Positions 1 through 6,691 of a DNA stretch of 16,467 nucleotides are shown here, piece by piece. This stretch comes from Treponema sp. GTDB lineage: Bacteria; Spirochaetota; Spirochaetia; Treponematales; Breznakiellaceae. The notes beneath the pieces are model-generated. The model was not told the origin of the DNA, searched no databases, and saw only the letters and a program-made list of their open reading frames with translations. Each line of letters begins with the position of its first letter. Position 1 is the first letter of the stretch. The translations under genes were made by a program, and so were the position numbers. The stretch is taken from the NCBI GenBank assembly GCA_031268245.1, contig JAIRXN010000028.1, positions 1 through 16,467 of the forward strand. Direction: 5' to 3'.

Positions 1-478
1 TCAGGGCCTTTTCGGCATCTTCCCGGCCGATACCCCGGTTGAGGAGTGCCGCCAGGAGCTTCCGGGGGCATTCGGGGCTGCGGGCCAAGCGGGAGGCAAG
101 CCAGCGCAAGGCATAACGGCGGTCGTCAACGATGTTCTGTTCAAGGAGTCTTGAAACAACGGTTCTTACAACGGCCGCAGCGTAACCTCGTTTTTCCAGT
201 TTCCGGGAAAGGCCTGCCGAACATTGTTCCGCTCTGGCTACCAGGGCAAGGGCCTGTTTTTCCGCCCGGTAGCAGGACGCTCCAAAATGGAAGGCCTGCT
301 CCTCATCTTCAGATATTTCAGGCGGTTGAGCTTCAAGACTGGTTTGGCTAAAAGATGCAAGAGCGGCTATAAGTGAATCGCTCAGGTAAGAGGCCCTGAA
401 AACACAAGAGGAACCATCAGAAAACTCTACCTGAAAGAGTTCCGCATCGTTCCCCTGTTTTATCGAGACAATGGTCAT
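1..478 (-). CDS. recX: RecX family regulatory protein, C-terminus cut by window edge
   Basis: Translating the minus strand from the ATG at 478 gives 159 open codons running off the window. RecX proteins bind RecA filaments and modulate RecA recombinase and coprotease activity in the cytoplasm. The visible sequence has a variable N-terminal 60 residues and then the RecX helical-repeat pattern: an A-L-x-L-V-A-R-A-E start, a K-L-E-K-R-G-Y segment, and V-D-D-R-R-Y-A-L-R-W (the family's lDDxrFA motif). It continues into R-K-L-L-A-A-L-L-N-R-G-I, matching the family's ELxxKGI segment. The gene starts 30 bases after the rpsI stop, so it is probably cotranscribed with rplM-rpsI. A GGAGG sequence lies upstream of the ATG inside a small hairpin. 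The family call rests on the motif pattern; the missing C-terminus cannot be judged. Confidence 0.85.
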   Translation of the reverse strand, partial: MTIVSIKQGNDAELFQVEFSDGSSCVFRASYLSDSLIAALASFSQTSLEAQPPEISEDEEQAFHFGASCYRAEKQALALVARAEQCSAGLSRKLEKRGYAAAVVRTVVSRLLEQNIVDDRRYALRWLASRLARSPECPRKLLAALLNRGIGREDAEKAL

Positions 479-485
479 ATAAACC

Positions 486-500
486 GCCCTCCGGAAGGGC
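486..500 (-). promoter_or_regulatory. Small hairpin containing the recX ribosome binding site
   Basis: GCCCT and AGGGC form a 5-bp stem with a 5-base loop between the rpsI stop and the recX start. On the minus strand the Shine-Dalgarno-like GGAGG overlaps the 3' arm. There is no T-run after the stem, so it is a poor intrinsic terminator; partial masking of the recX ribosome binding site is more plausible. Confidence 0.45.
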
Positions 501-508
501 AGCAAAAA

Positions 509-901
509 TTAACGCTTGCTGAACTGGAAACGGCGGCGGGCGCCCCGCTGTCCGTATTTCTTCCGTTCCACCATCCGGGGATCGCGGGTAACGTAGCCAT
601 TGCTGCGGAGGCTGGTATAGTTGTCCTGGTCTACCTGGCAGAGCGCTCTGGACAGACCATGACGGCAGGCGCCGGCCTGACCGTTTGAGCCGCCTCCATA
701 TACGTTAATAAGAATATCAAACTTGTTTTCACTGGCGGTAACCATCAGGGGCTGGCGCACCATCAGCGCATATTCACCCTGGGGAAAATACTGAACCAGT
801 TCTTTACCGTTGATAACGATCTTCCCGGTTCCGTCCCGGATATATACCCGTGCTACAGAGGTCTTCCTTCTGCCGGTTCCGATACCAAGATTCTTAATCA
901 C
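509..901 (-). CDS. rpsI: 30S ribosomal protein S9
   Basis: This 130-residue protein is full length for bacterial S9, a small-subunit head protein whose basic C-terminal tail reaches the P-site tRNA. It shows the family signatures: G-T-G-R-R-K-T-S-V-A-R-V near the N-terminus, the central G-G-G-x-x-G-Q-A-G-A-C-R-H-G-L-S-R-A-L block, R-D-P-R-M-V-E-R-K-K-Y-G, and the terminal F-S-K-R tail. The start codon is GTG at 901, supported by AGGAG 8 bases upstream; no better start is available. It follows rplM by 9 bases, the conserved L13-S9 pair, and recX follows by 30 bases. Nothing is unusual apart from the GTG start. Confidence 0.98.
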   Translation of the reverse strand: MIKNLGIGTGRRKTSVARVYIRDGTGKIVINGKELVQYFPQGEYALMVRQPLMVTASENKFDILINVYGGGSNGQAGACRHGLSRALCQVDQDNYTSLRSNGYVTRDPRMVERKKYGQRGARRRFQFSKR

Positions 902-910
902 AATCCACTC

Positions 911-1339
911 CTATAATTCTATCGTTGCCGGATTTTGCGCTGCATGAGGATGCTCGGATCCGGCGTAAATTTTCACGTTTTTGAAGAGTTTGCGGCCCAG
1001 AGGCCCCTTGGGAAGCATACCTTTTACCGCATTCTCCAGGGGAAAAGTGGGATGACCTTTGATAAGGGCCTCATAAGTGACAGATTTAAGCCCTCCTACA
1101 TAACCGGTATGGTGATAATAGGTCTTCTGCTGAACCTTTCGGCCTGTGACTCGAATTTTGTCCGCATTGATAACCACCACATAATCTCCGACTTCCTGAT
1201 GAGGCGTAAATACCGCCTTTTCTTTACCCCGGACAATGGAAGCCGCCCTGGCCGCAACCCTGCCGAGAATCTTGCCCTGCGCATCAATAACAAACCATTT
1301 CCGCTCAACTTCTGCGGGCTTTACAAATACCTTATCCAT
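911..1339 (-). CDS. rplM: 50S ribosomal protein L13
   Basis: This 142-residue protein matches the usual L13 length. L13 is an early-assembling large-subunit protein. Recognisable blocks are the N-terminal W-F-V-I-D-A-Q-G-K-I-L-G-R-V-A-A segment, the G-D-Y-V-V-V-I-N-A-D-K-I block, K-x-Y-Y-x-H-T-G-Y-x-G-G-L, and the M-L-P-K-G-P-L-G-R block followed by K-I-Y-A-G-S-E-H-P-H-A-A-Q. The ATG at 1339 is preceded by GAAGGAAG, a good ribosome binding site. It is the first gene of the rplM-rpsI-recX unit. Its upstream region holds a TTGACA box and a long palindrome. In E. coli L13 represses its own operon post-transcriptionally; whether this leader does something similar is unknown. Confidence 0.98.
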   Translation of the reverse strand: MDKVFVKPAEVERKWFVIDAQGKILGRVAARAASIVRGKEKAVFTPHQEVGDYVVVINADKIRVTGRKVQQKTYYHHTGYVGGLKSVTYEALIKGHPTFPLENAVKGMLPKGPLGRKLFKNVKIYAGSEHPHAAQNPATIEL

Positions 1340-1368
1340 ATCTTCCTTCTCAATTACAGTATGAAATG

Positions 1369-1412
1369 AGCTTGTTCCAAAATTATGATCCTACCGGATT
1401 TTGGGACAGGCT
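1369..1412. repeat. Intergenic palindrome, copy A (upstream of rplM)
   Basis: The left arm AGCTTGTTCCAAAA pairs with the right arm TTTTGGGACAGGCT over about 14-15 bp with two G-T pairs and a 14-base loop. The sequence matches the arms of the palindromes at 6651, 12103 and 12191. It lies 30 bases upstream of the rplM ATG, so it would fall within the rplM 5' leader if the promoter at 1421-1450 is used. An L13 leader element is an alternative reading, but the same arm sequence beside unrelated genes favours a dispersed repeat. Confidence 0.75.
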
Positions 1413-1420
1413 GAAGCTAA

Positions 1421-1450
1421 AATCTGCCATAAAAAGAACAGATGTGTCAA
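1421..1450 (-). promoter_or_regulatory. Candidate promoter for rplM-rpsI-recX
   Basis: A perfect TTGACA lies at 1450-1445 on the minus strand. The best -10 at 18-bp spacing is CAGATT (three of six consensus matches), so the -10 is weak. The position, between the end of the upstream gene and the rplM start, suits a ribosomal protein operon promoter. Confidence 0.4.
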
Positions 1451-1455
1451 GTATC

Positions 1456-1492
1456 CGCCGGAGATAAAGCTTTGTATCCTTAATCTTCGGCG
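1456..1492. terminator. Stem-loop after the 100-aa membrane protein gene
   Basis: CGCCGGAGAT and ATCTTCGGCG form a 10-bp stem with one G-T pair and a 17-base loop, starting 12 bases past the stop at 1504. It has no T-run on the minus strand, so it is not a textbook intrinsic terminator. It may mark the end of the pcrA transcript or protect the 3' end of the mRNA. Confidence 0.4.
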
Positions 1493-1503
1493 CGTATCCT
1501 GAA

Positions 1504-1806
1504 CTAACGGCGTCCGTACTTGCGTACCACCATGATGATAAAAGCGCTGATAAAAAAGGCCATCCTGAGGCAGGGAAGTACGATAGAAGCCACGGGAACC
1601 GAGCCCAGGGTGAACGTATCCCCTTCGGTTATGCCGAAAAGCTCCAGAATGGAATACACAATCTCCACATACGCGGCGATGGTACCGATTACCATGAGCA
1701 TCCAGGCAATATCCCTGGTCTTTGACCAGAGCATGATGGCAAAAAAGGAGGCCAATGCGCCCAATACCAGGCGGCTGACAATAAAAACCAACTCCCCTAT
1801 ATCCAT
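1504..1806 (-). CDS. Small membrane protein of unknown function (100 aa, 3 helices)
   Basis: I do not recognise this protein. It has three hydrophobic stretches, roughly residues 6-27, 33-57 and 70-93, separated by short polar loops (S-K-T-R-D after the first, G-I-T-E-G-D-T after the second), and ends in a basic R-K-Y-G-R-R tail. That composition and the positive-inside tail indicate an inner membrane protein with no large soluble domain. The ATG at 1806 has only a weak AAGAGA-type ribosome binding site and lies 18 bases after the stop of the 272-aa gene, so it is probably the third gene of the pcrA unit. A protein-coding gene is favoured over chance because of the uninterrupted hydrophobic periodicity and the tight spacing. 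No function can be proposed. Confidence 0.75.
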   Translation of the reverse strand: MDIGELVFIVSRLVLGALASFFAIMLWSKTRDIAWMLMVIGTIAAYVEIVYSILELFGITEGDTFTLGSVPVASIVLPCLRMAFFISAFIIMVVRKYGRR

Positions 1807-1824
1807 AGCTTATAGTATCTCTTT

Positions 1825-2643
1825 TTAAGGCCGAAAGTGCAAGAGTGAAACAAGAGCGGCTTCCTCTCCGGGAGAAAGTTCTCCGGGGAGTATCAAGGGT
1901 TCCGCCGGGCCGGGGGGAATAAGGAAACCGCCTTCCAGAAAGCGGCGGAAAAATTTCTCCCAGCGCTCCCCGTCCGCCGCCTCCTTGAGAGAAAGGTAGA
2001 TCCCGCGCTTCAGCCAGGGGCTTTCGGGGAGTATTTTGCGTATCCCGGGGAAATCCGCACAGCCCCTTTCCGGGGAACCGGCGAGATCATTGAGGGCCCG
2101 AAGCACGGCGGCCAAAACGACAGGGGGGATCAGATCTCCCGGGGGGAGATTTTTTTCAACTGAACCGGGGAGGGAGGCTGTGACCCAAAGAGGAAAAAAT
2201 GAAGCGCCGGGCAATATGGGAAGCAAAACCGGTACGGAAGACAGCGAGGCTTCCGCGAGGAAGGGCCGCCAGAGTGATACTTCGCCCTGCGGTTTCGCTT
2301 CGAAGGCAGGATCGGGAAGGGGGGAAGGCACAGCAATTCCGCCGAGATCCGCGGGGAAGGAGGAATAAAACCGGAAATTCCGGCCTTCAATGAGGCGGCC
2401 GAGGACTTTGACAAGACGTCCTTCCAGAAAGTGCGGCAGAGGAGAAAAAAGACCCCGGTTTGCGGTATTTTTCAGATCCCGGAGAACGAGATGGGGTGTA
2501 TGACCCATGATTGCCCGGCCTCCGGCCTGCCAGAGATCGACTATCCGGCCTTCTGTTCTGTCTTTGCCGCTGCGGGTATAAAGCCTGTAGTCCCGGGCTC
2601 TCAACACGGGCGGCAGCAGGTTCAATAAGGAGTTTCCGATCAT
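1825..2643 (-). CDS. Uncharacterised protein with aminotransferase-like N-terminus (272 aa)
   Basis: The N-terminal 80 residues resemble the start of class-III (fold type I) PLP aminotransferases: a display-type segment, then G-R-I-V-D-L-W-Q-A-G-G-R-A-I-M-G-H-T-P, then an R-G-L-F-S-P-L-P segment. The protein is only 272 residues against 400 or more for that family. I see no glycine/serine cofactor loop or recognisable Schiff-base lysine block, and the C-terminal half is leucine- and proline-rich and unlike an aminotransferase. It may be a non-catalytic remnant or a separate family sharing a local motif. The ATG at 2643 abuts the pcrA stop (TAGATG) and has GGAG five bases upstream inside pcrA, so translation is probably coupled. 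A role linked to the helicase cannot be inferred from position alone. Confidence 0.7.
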   Translation of the reverse strand: MIGNSLLNLLPPVLRARDYRLYTRSGKDRTEGRIVDLWQAGGRAIMGHTPHLVLRDLKNTANRGLFSPLPHFLEGRLVKVLGRLIEGRNFRFYSSFPADLGGIAVPSPLPDPAFEAKPQGEVSLWRPFLAEASLSSVPVLLPILPGASFFPLWVTASLPGSVEKNLPPGDLIPPVVLAAVLRALNDLAGSPERGCADFPGIRKILPESPWLKRGIYLSLKEAADGERWEKFFRRFLEGGFLIPPGPAEPLILPGELSPGEEAALVSLLHFRP

Positions 2644-4881
2644 CTAATCTCCGCCTATTTTGGTAAAACGGCTGCTTTGATGTTCCGAAAGAAAGCGGGT
2701 TTCGTGTCCCGTATCAAAATGAACACTGATGACGGGGCCTTCATCGCTTTCACGAATGTCTGTTACCGCCCCATAGCCGTGATCATCATGAAAAACCCTG
2801 TCTCCCTGCCTCCAGCGTCCGCCGGAAGAGGCCGCCCGCGTGCGGTTTCCCTGTTCCCTCGCCTTTGCAGTTCCGGCGCCGAAACCGTAAGGAACGCTTC
2901 CGATGACCCTGAGGCTGCTCTTATCGATCTCCCGGAGGAAAAGGCTTGGTTCTGTAGGCATGGTACGGCCGTAAAGCCGCCTGAGGGCGCAGCAGCAAAA
3001 GTAGAGTTCATCCATAGCCCTGGTGGCCCCTACATAGAAAAGCCGCCTCTCCTCTTCAATATCCTCACCCTTCTTGTCTTCTCTGGGGAAAACCCCCTGC
3101 TCCACCCCGGTAATGATCACCTTTTTGAACTCAAGGCCCTTGGTATTATGCAGGGTAATGAGGGTAACGGTTCCATTGGGGAAGACTCCTTTTGAGTTTT
3201 CCGCGGTCTCTTGGGCCAAGGAACGGTCAAGCTCTATGTGTTCCAGGAATTCGAGGAGACCTTCCATGCTGAGGGCATAGAGGCTTGCCGCATTTGCCAG
3301 CTCCTGGAGATTGTTAAGCCGCTGGTTTCCCGAAATTTCATCATGTTCCAGGTGATAACCGGCAATGCCTGAATCCTTTACCAGTTTGACAACGATGGAT
3401 GAAAGTCCCTCCCCCGCGGCAAGGGTTTCTTTCAGGGAGATCTGATCCTGAACCTTGCCGCGTTTCCGTTTATCTTCAGGTTTCTCTCCTTCAAGCAGGG
3501 CCTTTCCCCCCTCGATCACCGTGTTAAAAGTCCCGATACCGGTTCTTGTCTTGGTTCCCAGTTCCGAAAGTAAAGCTCCGGCCGCTCTGAGAAGATCGGA
3601 TCCGAATTCTTCACTGTACTCGATGATCCTGTCCACGGTGGCGGGCCCTACTCCTCTGCTGGGCTTGTTTACCACCCGGCGGAAGGCTACTTCGTCCCGC
3701 GGATTTACAAGAACCGAAAGCAGGGCCAGGGCGTCCTTGATCTCTTCCCGTTCATAGAATTTGAGGGAGCCTATGACCCGATAGGGGATTCCCCGGCGGA
3801 GAAATTCGGTCTCAAAGCCGAGGGACTGGGCATTGGTTCTATAGAGTATGGCCCACTCGTCATAGCGGCCGCCTTTTTTGACTGCGTTGGCGATGAGGCT
3901 GGCGCAGTAGGCCGCTTCTTCATCCTGATCGGGGAGAAAGGCAAGCACGGGGAGTTTCCCTTCACCCTTTTCCGCATGGAGGGTTTTACCCAGCCGGCCC
4001 TGATTGCGGGCCACCACGGAAGAGGCCGCCCGGAGTATGGGGACTGTGGAACGGTAGTTTCTCTCCAGCCTGATGATCTCCGTGCCGGGGAAACGGCCGG
4101 GGAATTCGAGGATATTGCGGACTTCCGCTCCCCGGAAACGGTAGATGGACTGATCATCATCCCCGACGACACAGATATATGTTTCTGTCCCCGAGAGGGT
4201 TTTAAGGAGTTCGAACTGGGCGATGTTGGCGTCCTGGTACTCGTCTACCATGATAACCCGGAAACGGTTTCTGAGACGGGCGGCGACCTCCGGGTTCTCC
4301 CGGAGTATCTCTACGGGTTTCTTGATAAGATCCCCAAAGTCCACATTGCCGATCTTTGCCATCCGTTCTTCGTAGGCCGCATAGATTCTGCGGAATTTCG
4401 GCCGGTGATCGATAAGATCCAGTTCCGGATCGGCGGGGCCCAGAAAATAGTCCTTGGCCCGGGAAATACTGTAGGCAGCCTCGCGGACTTCGGCCTTGGG
4501 TGCGTTTTCCATGATACCGGAAAGGAGGGAAATTTGATCATCATCATCGTAAATTACAAAACCGGCCTCCAGGCCGCCCAGGGTTCCGTTGCGCCTGAGG
4601 AACCAGGCCCCGAATGAATGAAAGGTTCGCAGCATTGCGGCGGAGGCCCGTTCATCGATAAGCTGGGCCCGTTCAGACATTTCGCGGGCAGCCTTGTTGG
4701 TAAAGGTCACCGCAAGGATCGAGCGGGGATCGACGTCCTGTTCCCGTATCAACCATGCGATCTTGGTAGTGATGACTCTGGTCTTCCCGGATCCCGCGCC
4801 GGCAAGGATGAGGAGCGGTTTCCCGGTATGGAGCACCGCCTGCCGCTGTTCAGGATTAAGCACGCTAAGGTAATCGCCCAT
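2644..4881 (-). CDS. pcrA: ATP-dependent DNA helicase, UvrD/PcrA family
   Basis: A superfamily 1A 3'-5' helicase acting in repair and in clearing replication/transcription conflicts. Counting from the chosen start (745 aa): L-N-P-E-Q-R-Q-A-V Q motif at 8-16, Walker A G-A-G-S-G-K-T at 28-34, T-F-T-N-K-A-A motif Ia, D-E-Y-Q-D motif II at 213-217, Q-S-I-Y-R-F-R-G-A motif III at 244-252, L-E-R-N-Y-R-S motif IV, T-L-H-N-T-K-G-L-E-F motif V and F-Y-V-G-A-T-R-A motif VI. The last 60 residues (G-D-R-V-F-H-D-D-H-G-Y-G-A-V) match the C-terminal Tudor-like domain by which PcrA binds RNA polymerase. The frame is open to a TTG at 4965, but the extra 28 residues are not family-like, so ATG 4881 is preferred. 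It has no Shine-Dalgarno and a TATAAT lies six bases before it. pcrA and uvrD cannot be told apart here. Confidence 0.93.
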   Translation of the reverse strand: MGDYLSVLNPEQRQAVLHTGKPLLILAGAGSGKTRVITTKIAWLIREQDVDPRSILAVTFTNKAAREMSERAQLIDERASAAMLRTFHSFGAWFLRRNGTLGGLEAGFVIYDDDDQISLLSGIMENAPKAEVREAAYSISRAKDYFLGPADPELDLIDHRPKFRRIYAAYEERMAKIGNVDFGDLIKKPVEILRENPEVAARLRNRFRVIMVDEYQDANIAQFELLKTLSGTETYICVVGDDDQSIYRFRGAEVRNILEFPGRFPGTEIIRLERNYRSTVPILRAASSVVARNQGRLGKTLHAEKGEGKLPVLAFLPDQDEEAAYCASLIANAVKKGGRYDEWAILYRTNAQSLGFETEFLRRGIPYRVIGSLKFYEREEIKDALALLSVLVNPRDEVAFRRVVNKPSRGVGPATVDRIIEYSEEFGSDLLRAAGALLSELGTKTRTGIGTFNTVIEGGKALLEGEKPEDKRKRGKVQDQISLKETLAAGEGLSSIVVKLVKDSGIAGYHLEHDEISGNQRLNNLQELANAASLYALSMEGLLEFLEHIELDRSLAQETAENSKGVFPNGTVTLITLHNTKGLEFKKVIITGVEQGVFPREDKKGEDIEEERRLFYVGATRAMDELYFCCCALRRLYGRTMPTEPSLFLREIDKSSLRVIGSVPYGFGAGTAKAREQGNRTRAASSGGRWRQGDRVFHDDHGYGAVTDIRESDEGPVISVHFDTGHETRFLSEHQSSRFTKIGGD

Positions 4882-4887
4882 GTGCAA

Positions 4888-4917
4888 ATTATAAACTTTT
4901 GATGCGATCAAAGGTAA
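4888..4917 (-). promoter_or_regulatory. Promoter-like site abutting the pcrA start
   Basis: A perfect TATAAT occupies 4893-4888 on the minus strand, six bases before the ATG at 4881. A weak TTACCT sits at 18-bp spacing in the -35 position. Transcription from here would begin at or next to the start codon, giving a leaderless mRNA. The divergent amidohydrolase also lacks a Shine-Dalgarno; its best -10, TATGCT at 4948-4953, has no convincing -35. Confidence 0.45.
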
Positions 4918-4965
4918 GGTGGTAAAAGCTGGTAGCTGCCTTTTTTTTATGCTACGCTTCCTCAA

Positions 4966-6603
4966 ATGAACTCACCATTATGTGTAATCCATAACGCCAA
5001 AGTCCGTCTCGCCGGGGGGAAATTTTGCCAGGCGCTCCTTGCCGGGAAGGGGCGGATACTGAAAAGCGGTTCCAATGAGGAAATTCTTGAGACTACGGGA
5101 GCTGAAAAAATAGACGCCGCAGGCGCCCTGGTTTTGCCTGCCTTCCATGACAGCCACCTTCATCTCCAGTGGCTCGGCCGGCGGGAGGGAATGATCGAAG
5201 GGGCCGGCGCGCTTTCAATTGAAGAAGTTCTTGAGCGCGGGAGGCTCCTTATCGAAAAGCTTAAGCCCGCGCCGGGCAGCTATGTTCAGGGAGCGGGGGT
5301 AAATCCGGATCTTTTTACCGCCGAGAAGCGGGATCTCAACCGTGATGATCTCGACAGGATTTCTACCGTACATCCGGTCATTATCAGCCGGCATTGCGGA
5401 CATACGATCTACTGTAACTCCCTGGCCCTTCAAATGGCGGGTTTAAGCGAAAGGGCTCCCGCCGTGGAAGGGGGTACTATTGAAAAGGATCAAAACGGCA
5501 GACCAACGGGAATACTGCGGGAAAACGCCAATGCCATTATCCGCTCTTCCATGCCTCCCATGACCGGGCCTGAAATGGAGGACAGCTTCAACCGGGCGAT
5601 GCGGCGGGCCCTCTCCCTGGGGATAACGGCGCTGGGGAGCTATGACATAAACGGCCCCGACACGGATGAGGTTCTTGGGGCGCTGCAGAAACTCTACGCT
5701 GAGGACGGCCCCAGGATCAGGCTTACCATGCAGTGCGGCATCTCCGGCAAGGAAAAATTCCTGGATGAATTTATCAACAGGGGTCTTGTTACCGGAAAGC
5801 TGCTGCGGGAGGATGAAACAGGCGGTCCGCTGCTCAGGATGGGGCCGCTGAAACTCTTTATCGACGGCACGCTGGGAGGCCAAACCGCCTGGATGCGGAA
5901 ACCCTACCATGACAAACCTGAAACTTCAGGCTTTGCCGTGCTTGACAAAGAGCCGCTGGAATACTTTTCCCGAAAGGCCGCCGGGGCAGGCATGCAGGTG
6001 ATCGTCCACTCCATAGGGGACGCTGGAACGGAAGCGGTGATCAATGCGTTTGACAAAATTATCGAAGGAAACAGAAACCCTCTCCGCCACGGGATTGTCC
6101 ACTGCCAGATCACAGACCGGCCTCTTCTGGAACGGATTGCGCAGAAGAACATTCTTACCTTTGTCCAGCCGGTATTCCTTGCCGACGACTGGCATATTCT
6201 CGAAAGCCGGGTGGGAAAGGAACTTGCCTCCGGTTCCTATGCATGGGGAACTATGAAGAAACTGGGTATCCGGGCAAGCTACGGAACCGATGCCCCGGTG
6301 AGCGCCCTCAATCCCCTCCTCAATATCAGCTGGGCTGTACTAAGGCAAGACCCATATACAGGCGATCCGCCGGGCGGGTACTACCCCGCAGAAAGGGTGG
6401 ATCTACAAAACGCCCTTGACGCGTACACTGTTGAATCGGCGTATTCCAGTTTCGACGAAGGCTGCCTGGGGCAGATACAAGAAGGCTTCCTGGCGGATCT
6501 CTGTTTCCTGGACAGGGACATCTTCACTATTCCTGCGGAAGAGATCCATAAGGCAAAGGTGATCCGCACCATGATGGCCGGTAAAACGGTATGGGAACGT
6601 TGA
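4966..6603 (+). CDS. Amidohydrolase family 3 protein (YtcJ-like metal-dependent hydrolase)
   Basis: A 545-residue cytoplasmic metallohydrolase of the amidohydrolase-3 / YtcJ group; members act on amide or similar bonds, but the substrate is not predictable. The N-terminal beta-sandwich strand pair ends in L-V-L-P-A-F-H-D-S-H-L-H, with metal ligands H64 and H66. Further family blocks are G-A-G-V-N-P-D-L-F near 110, H-C-G-H-T near 143, K-L-F-I-D-G-T-L-G-G near 296, V-I-V-H-S-I-G-D with H348, H-G-I-V-H-C-Q near 375-381, and S-Y-G-T-D-A-P-V-S with D442. The C-terminal G-F-L-A-D-L-C-F-L-D-R-D strand completes the sandwich. Length is normal and all expected motifs are present, so it should be active. 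No signal peptide is seen. ATG 4966 is the only sensible start; there is no Shine-Dalgarno before it. Confidence 0.88.
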   Translation: MNSPLCVIHNAKVRLAGGKFCQALLAGKGRILKSGSNEEILETTGAEKIDAAGALVLPAFHDSHLHLQWLGRREGMIEGAGALSIEEVLERGRLLIEKLKPAPGSYVQGAGVNPDLFTAEKRDLNRDDLDRISTVHPVIISRHCGHTIYCNSLALQMAGLSERAPAVEGGTIEKDQNGRPTGILRENANAIIRSSMPPMTGPEMEDSFNRAMRRALSLGITALGSYDINGPDTDEVLGALQKLYAEDGPRIRLTMQCGISGKEKFLDEFINRGLVTGKLLREDETGGPLLRMGPLKLFIDGTLGGQTAWMRKPYHDKPETSGFAVLDKEPLEYFSRKAAGAGMQVIVHSIGDAGTEAVINAFDKIIEGNRNPLRHGIVHCQITDRPLLERIAQKNILTFVQPVFLADDWHILESRVGKELASGSYAWGTMKKLGIRASYGTDAPVSALNPLLNISWAVLRQDPYTGDPPGGYYPAERVDLQNALDAYTVESAYSSFDEGCLGQIQEGFLADLCFLDRDIFTIPAEEIHKAKVIRTMMAGKTVWER

Positions 6604-6616
6604 AGCCTCTAAAACA

Positions 6617-6650
6617 TGCGGTTTTGCAGTCCGCGGGGCGAAAAACCGCA
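6617..6650. repeat. Stem-loop between convergent genes (left of a tandem pair)
   Basis: TGCGGTTTT and AAAACCGCA form a perfect 9-bp stem with a 16-base GC-rich loop, 13 bases after the amidohydrolase stop. It shares the GGTTTTGCA core with the right arm of the neighbouring palindrome and may be a diverged half of a paired element. It could terminate transcription from either side, but no T-run follows. Confidence 0.5.
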
Positions 6651-6691
6651 AGAGCTTCTGTAAAACGTACCCGGGTTTTGCAAGAAGCTCT
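6651..6691. repeat. Intergenic palindrome, copy D (between amidohydrolase and rimO)
   Basis: The arms AGAGCTTCT and AGAAGCTCT pair over 9 bp, and GTAAAAC with GTTTTGC adds seven more (one G-T pair, one bulged A), giving about 16 bp around a short loop. It touches the rimO stop at 6692. Relative to the consensus half-site GCTTGTTCCAAAAC the arms carry C for G and G for C, with matching changes in the opposite arm. It probably also acts as a bidirectional 3'-end structure for the two convergent genes. Confidence 0.7.

Noticed and set aside
46..351. Plus-strand open frame of 101 codons
   Set aside because: It lies opposite the RecX frame, which has clear family motifs and a ribosome site; the plus-strand translation is Pro/Arg/Gly-rich without domain features.
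3976..4617. Plus-strand 213-codon open frame within pcrA
   Set aside because: It is antisense to conserved helicase motifs and has no ribosome site or recognisable domain.
4882..4965. N-terminal extension of the helicase to the TTG at 4965
   Set aside because: The 28 residues are not helicase-like, would start right at the divergent gene's ATG, and lie over the TATAAT box.
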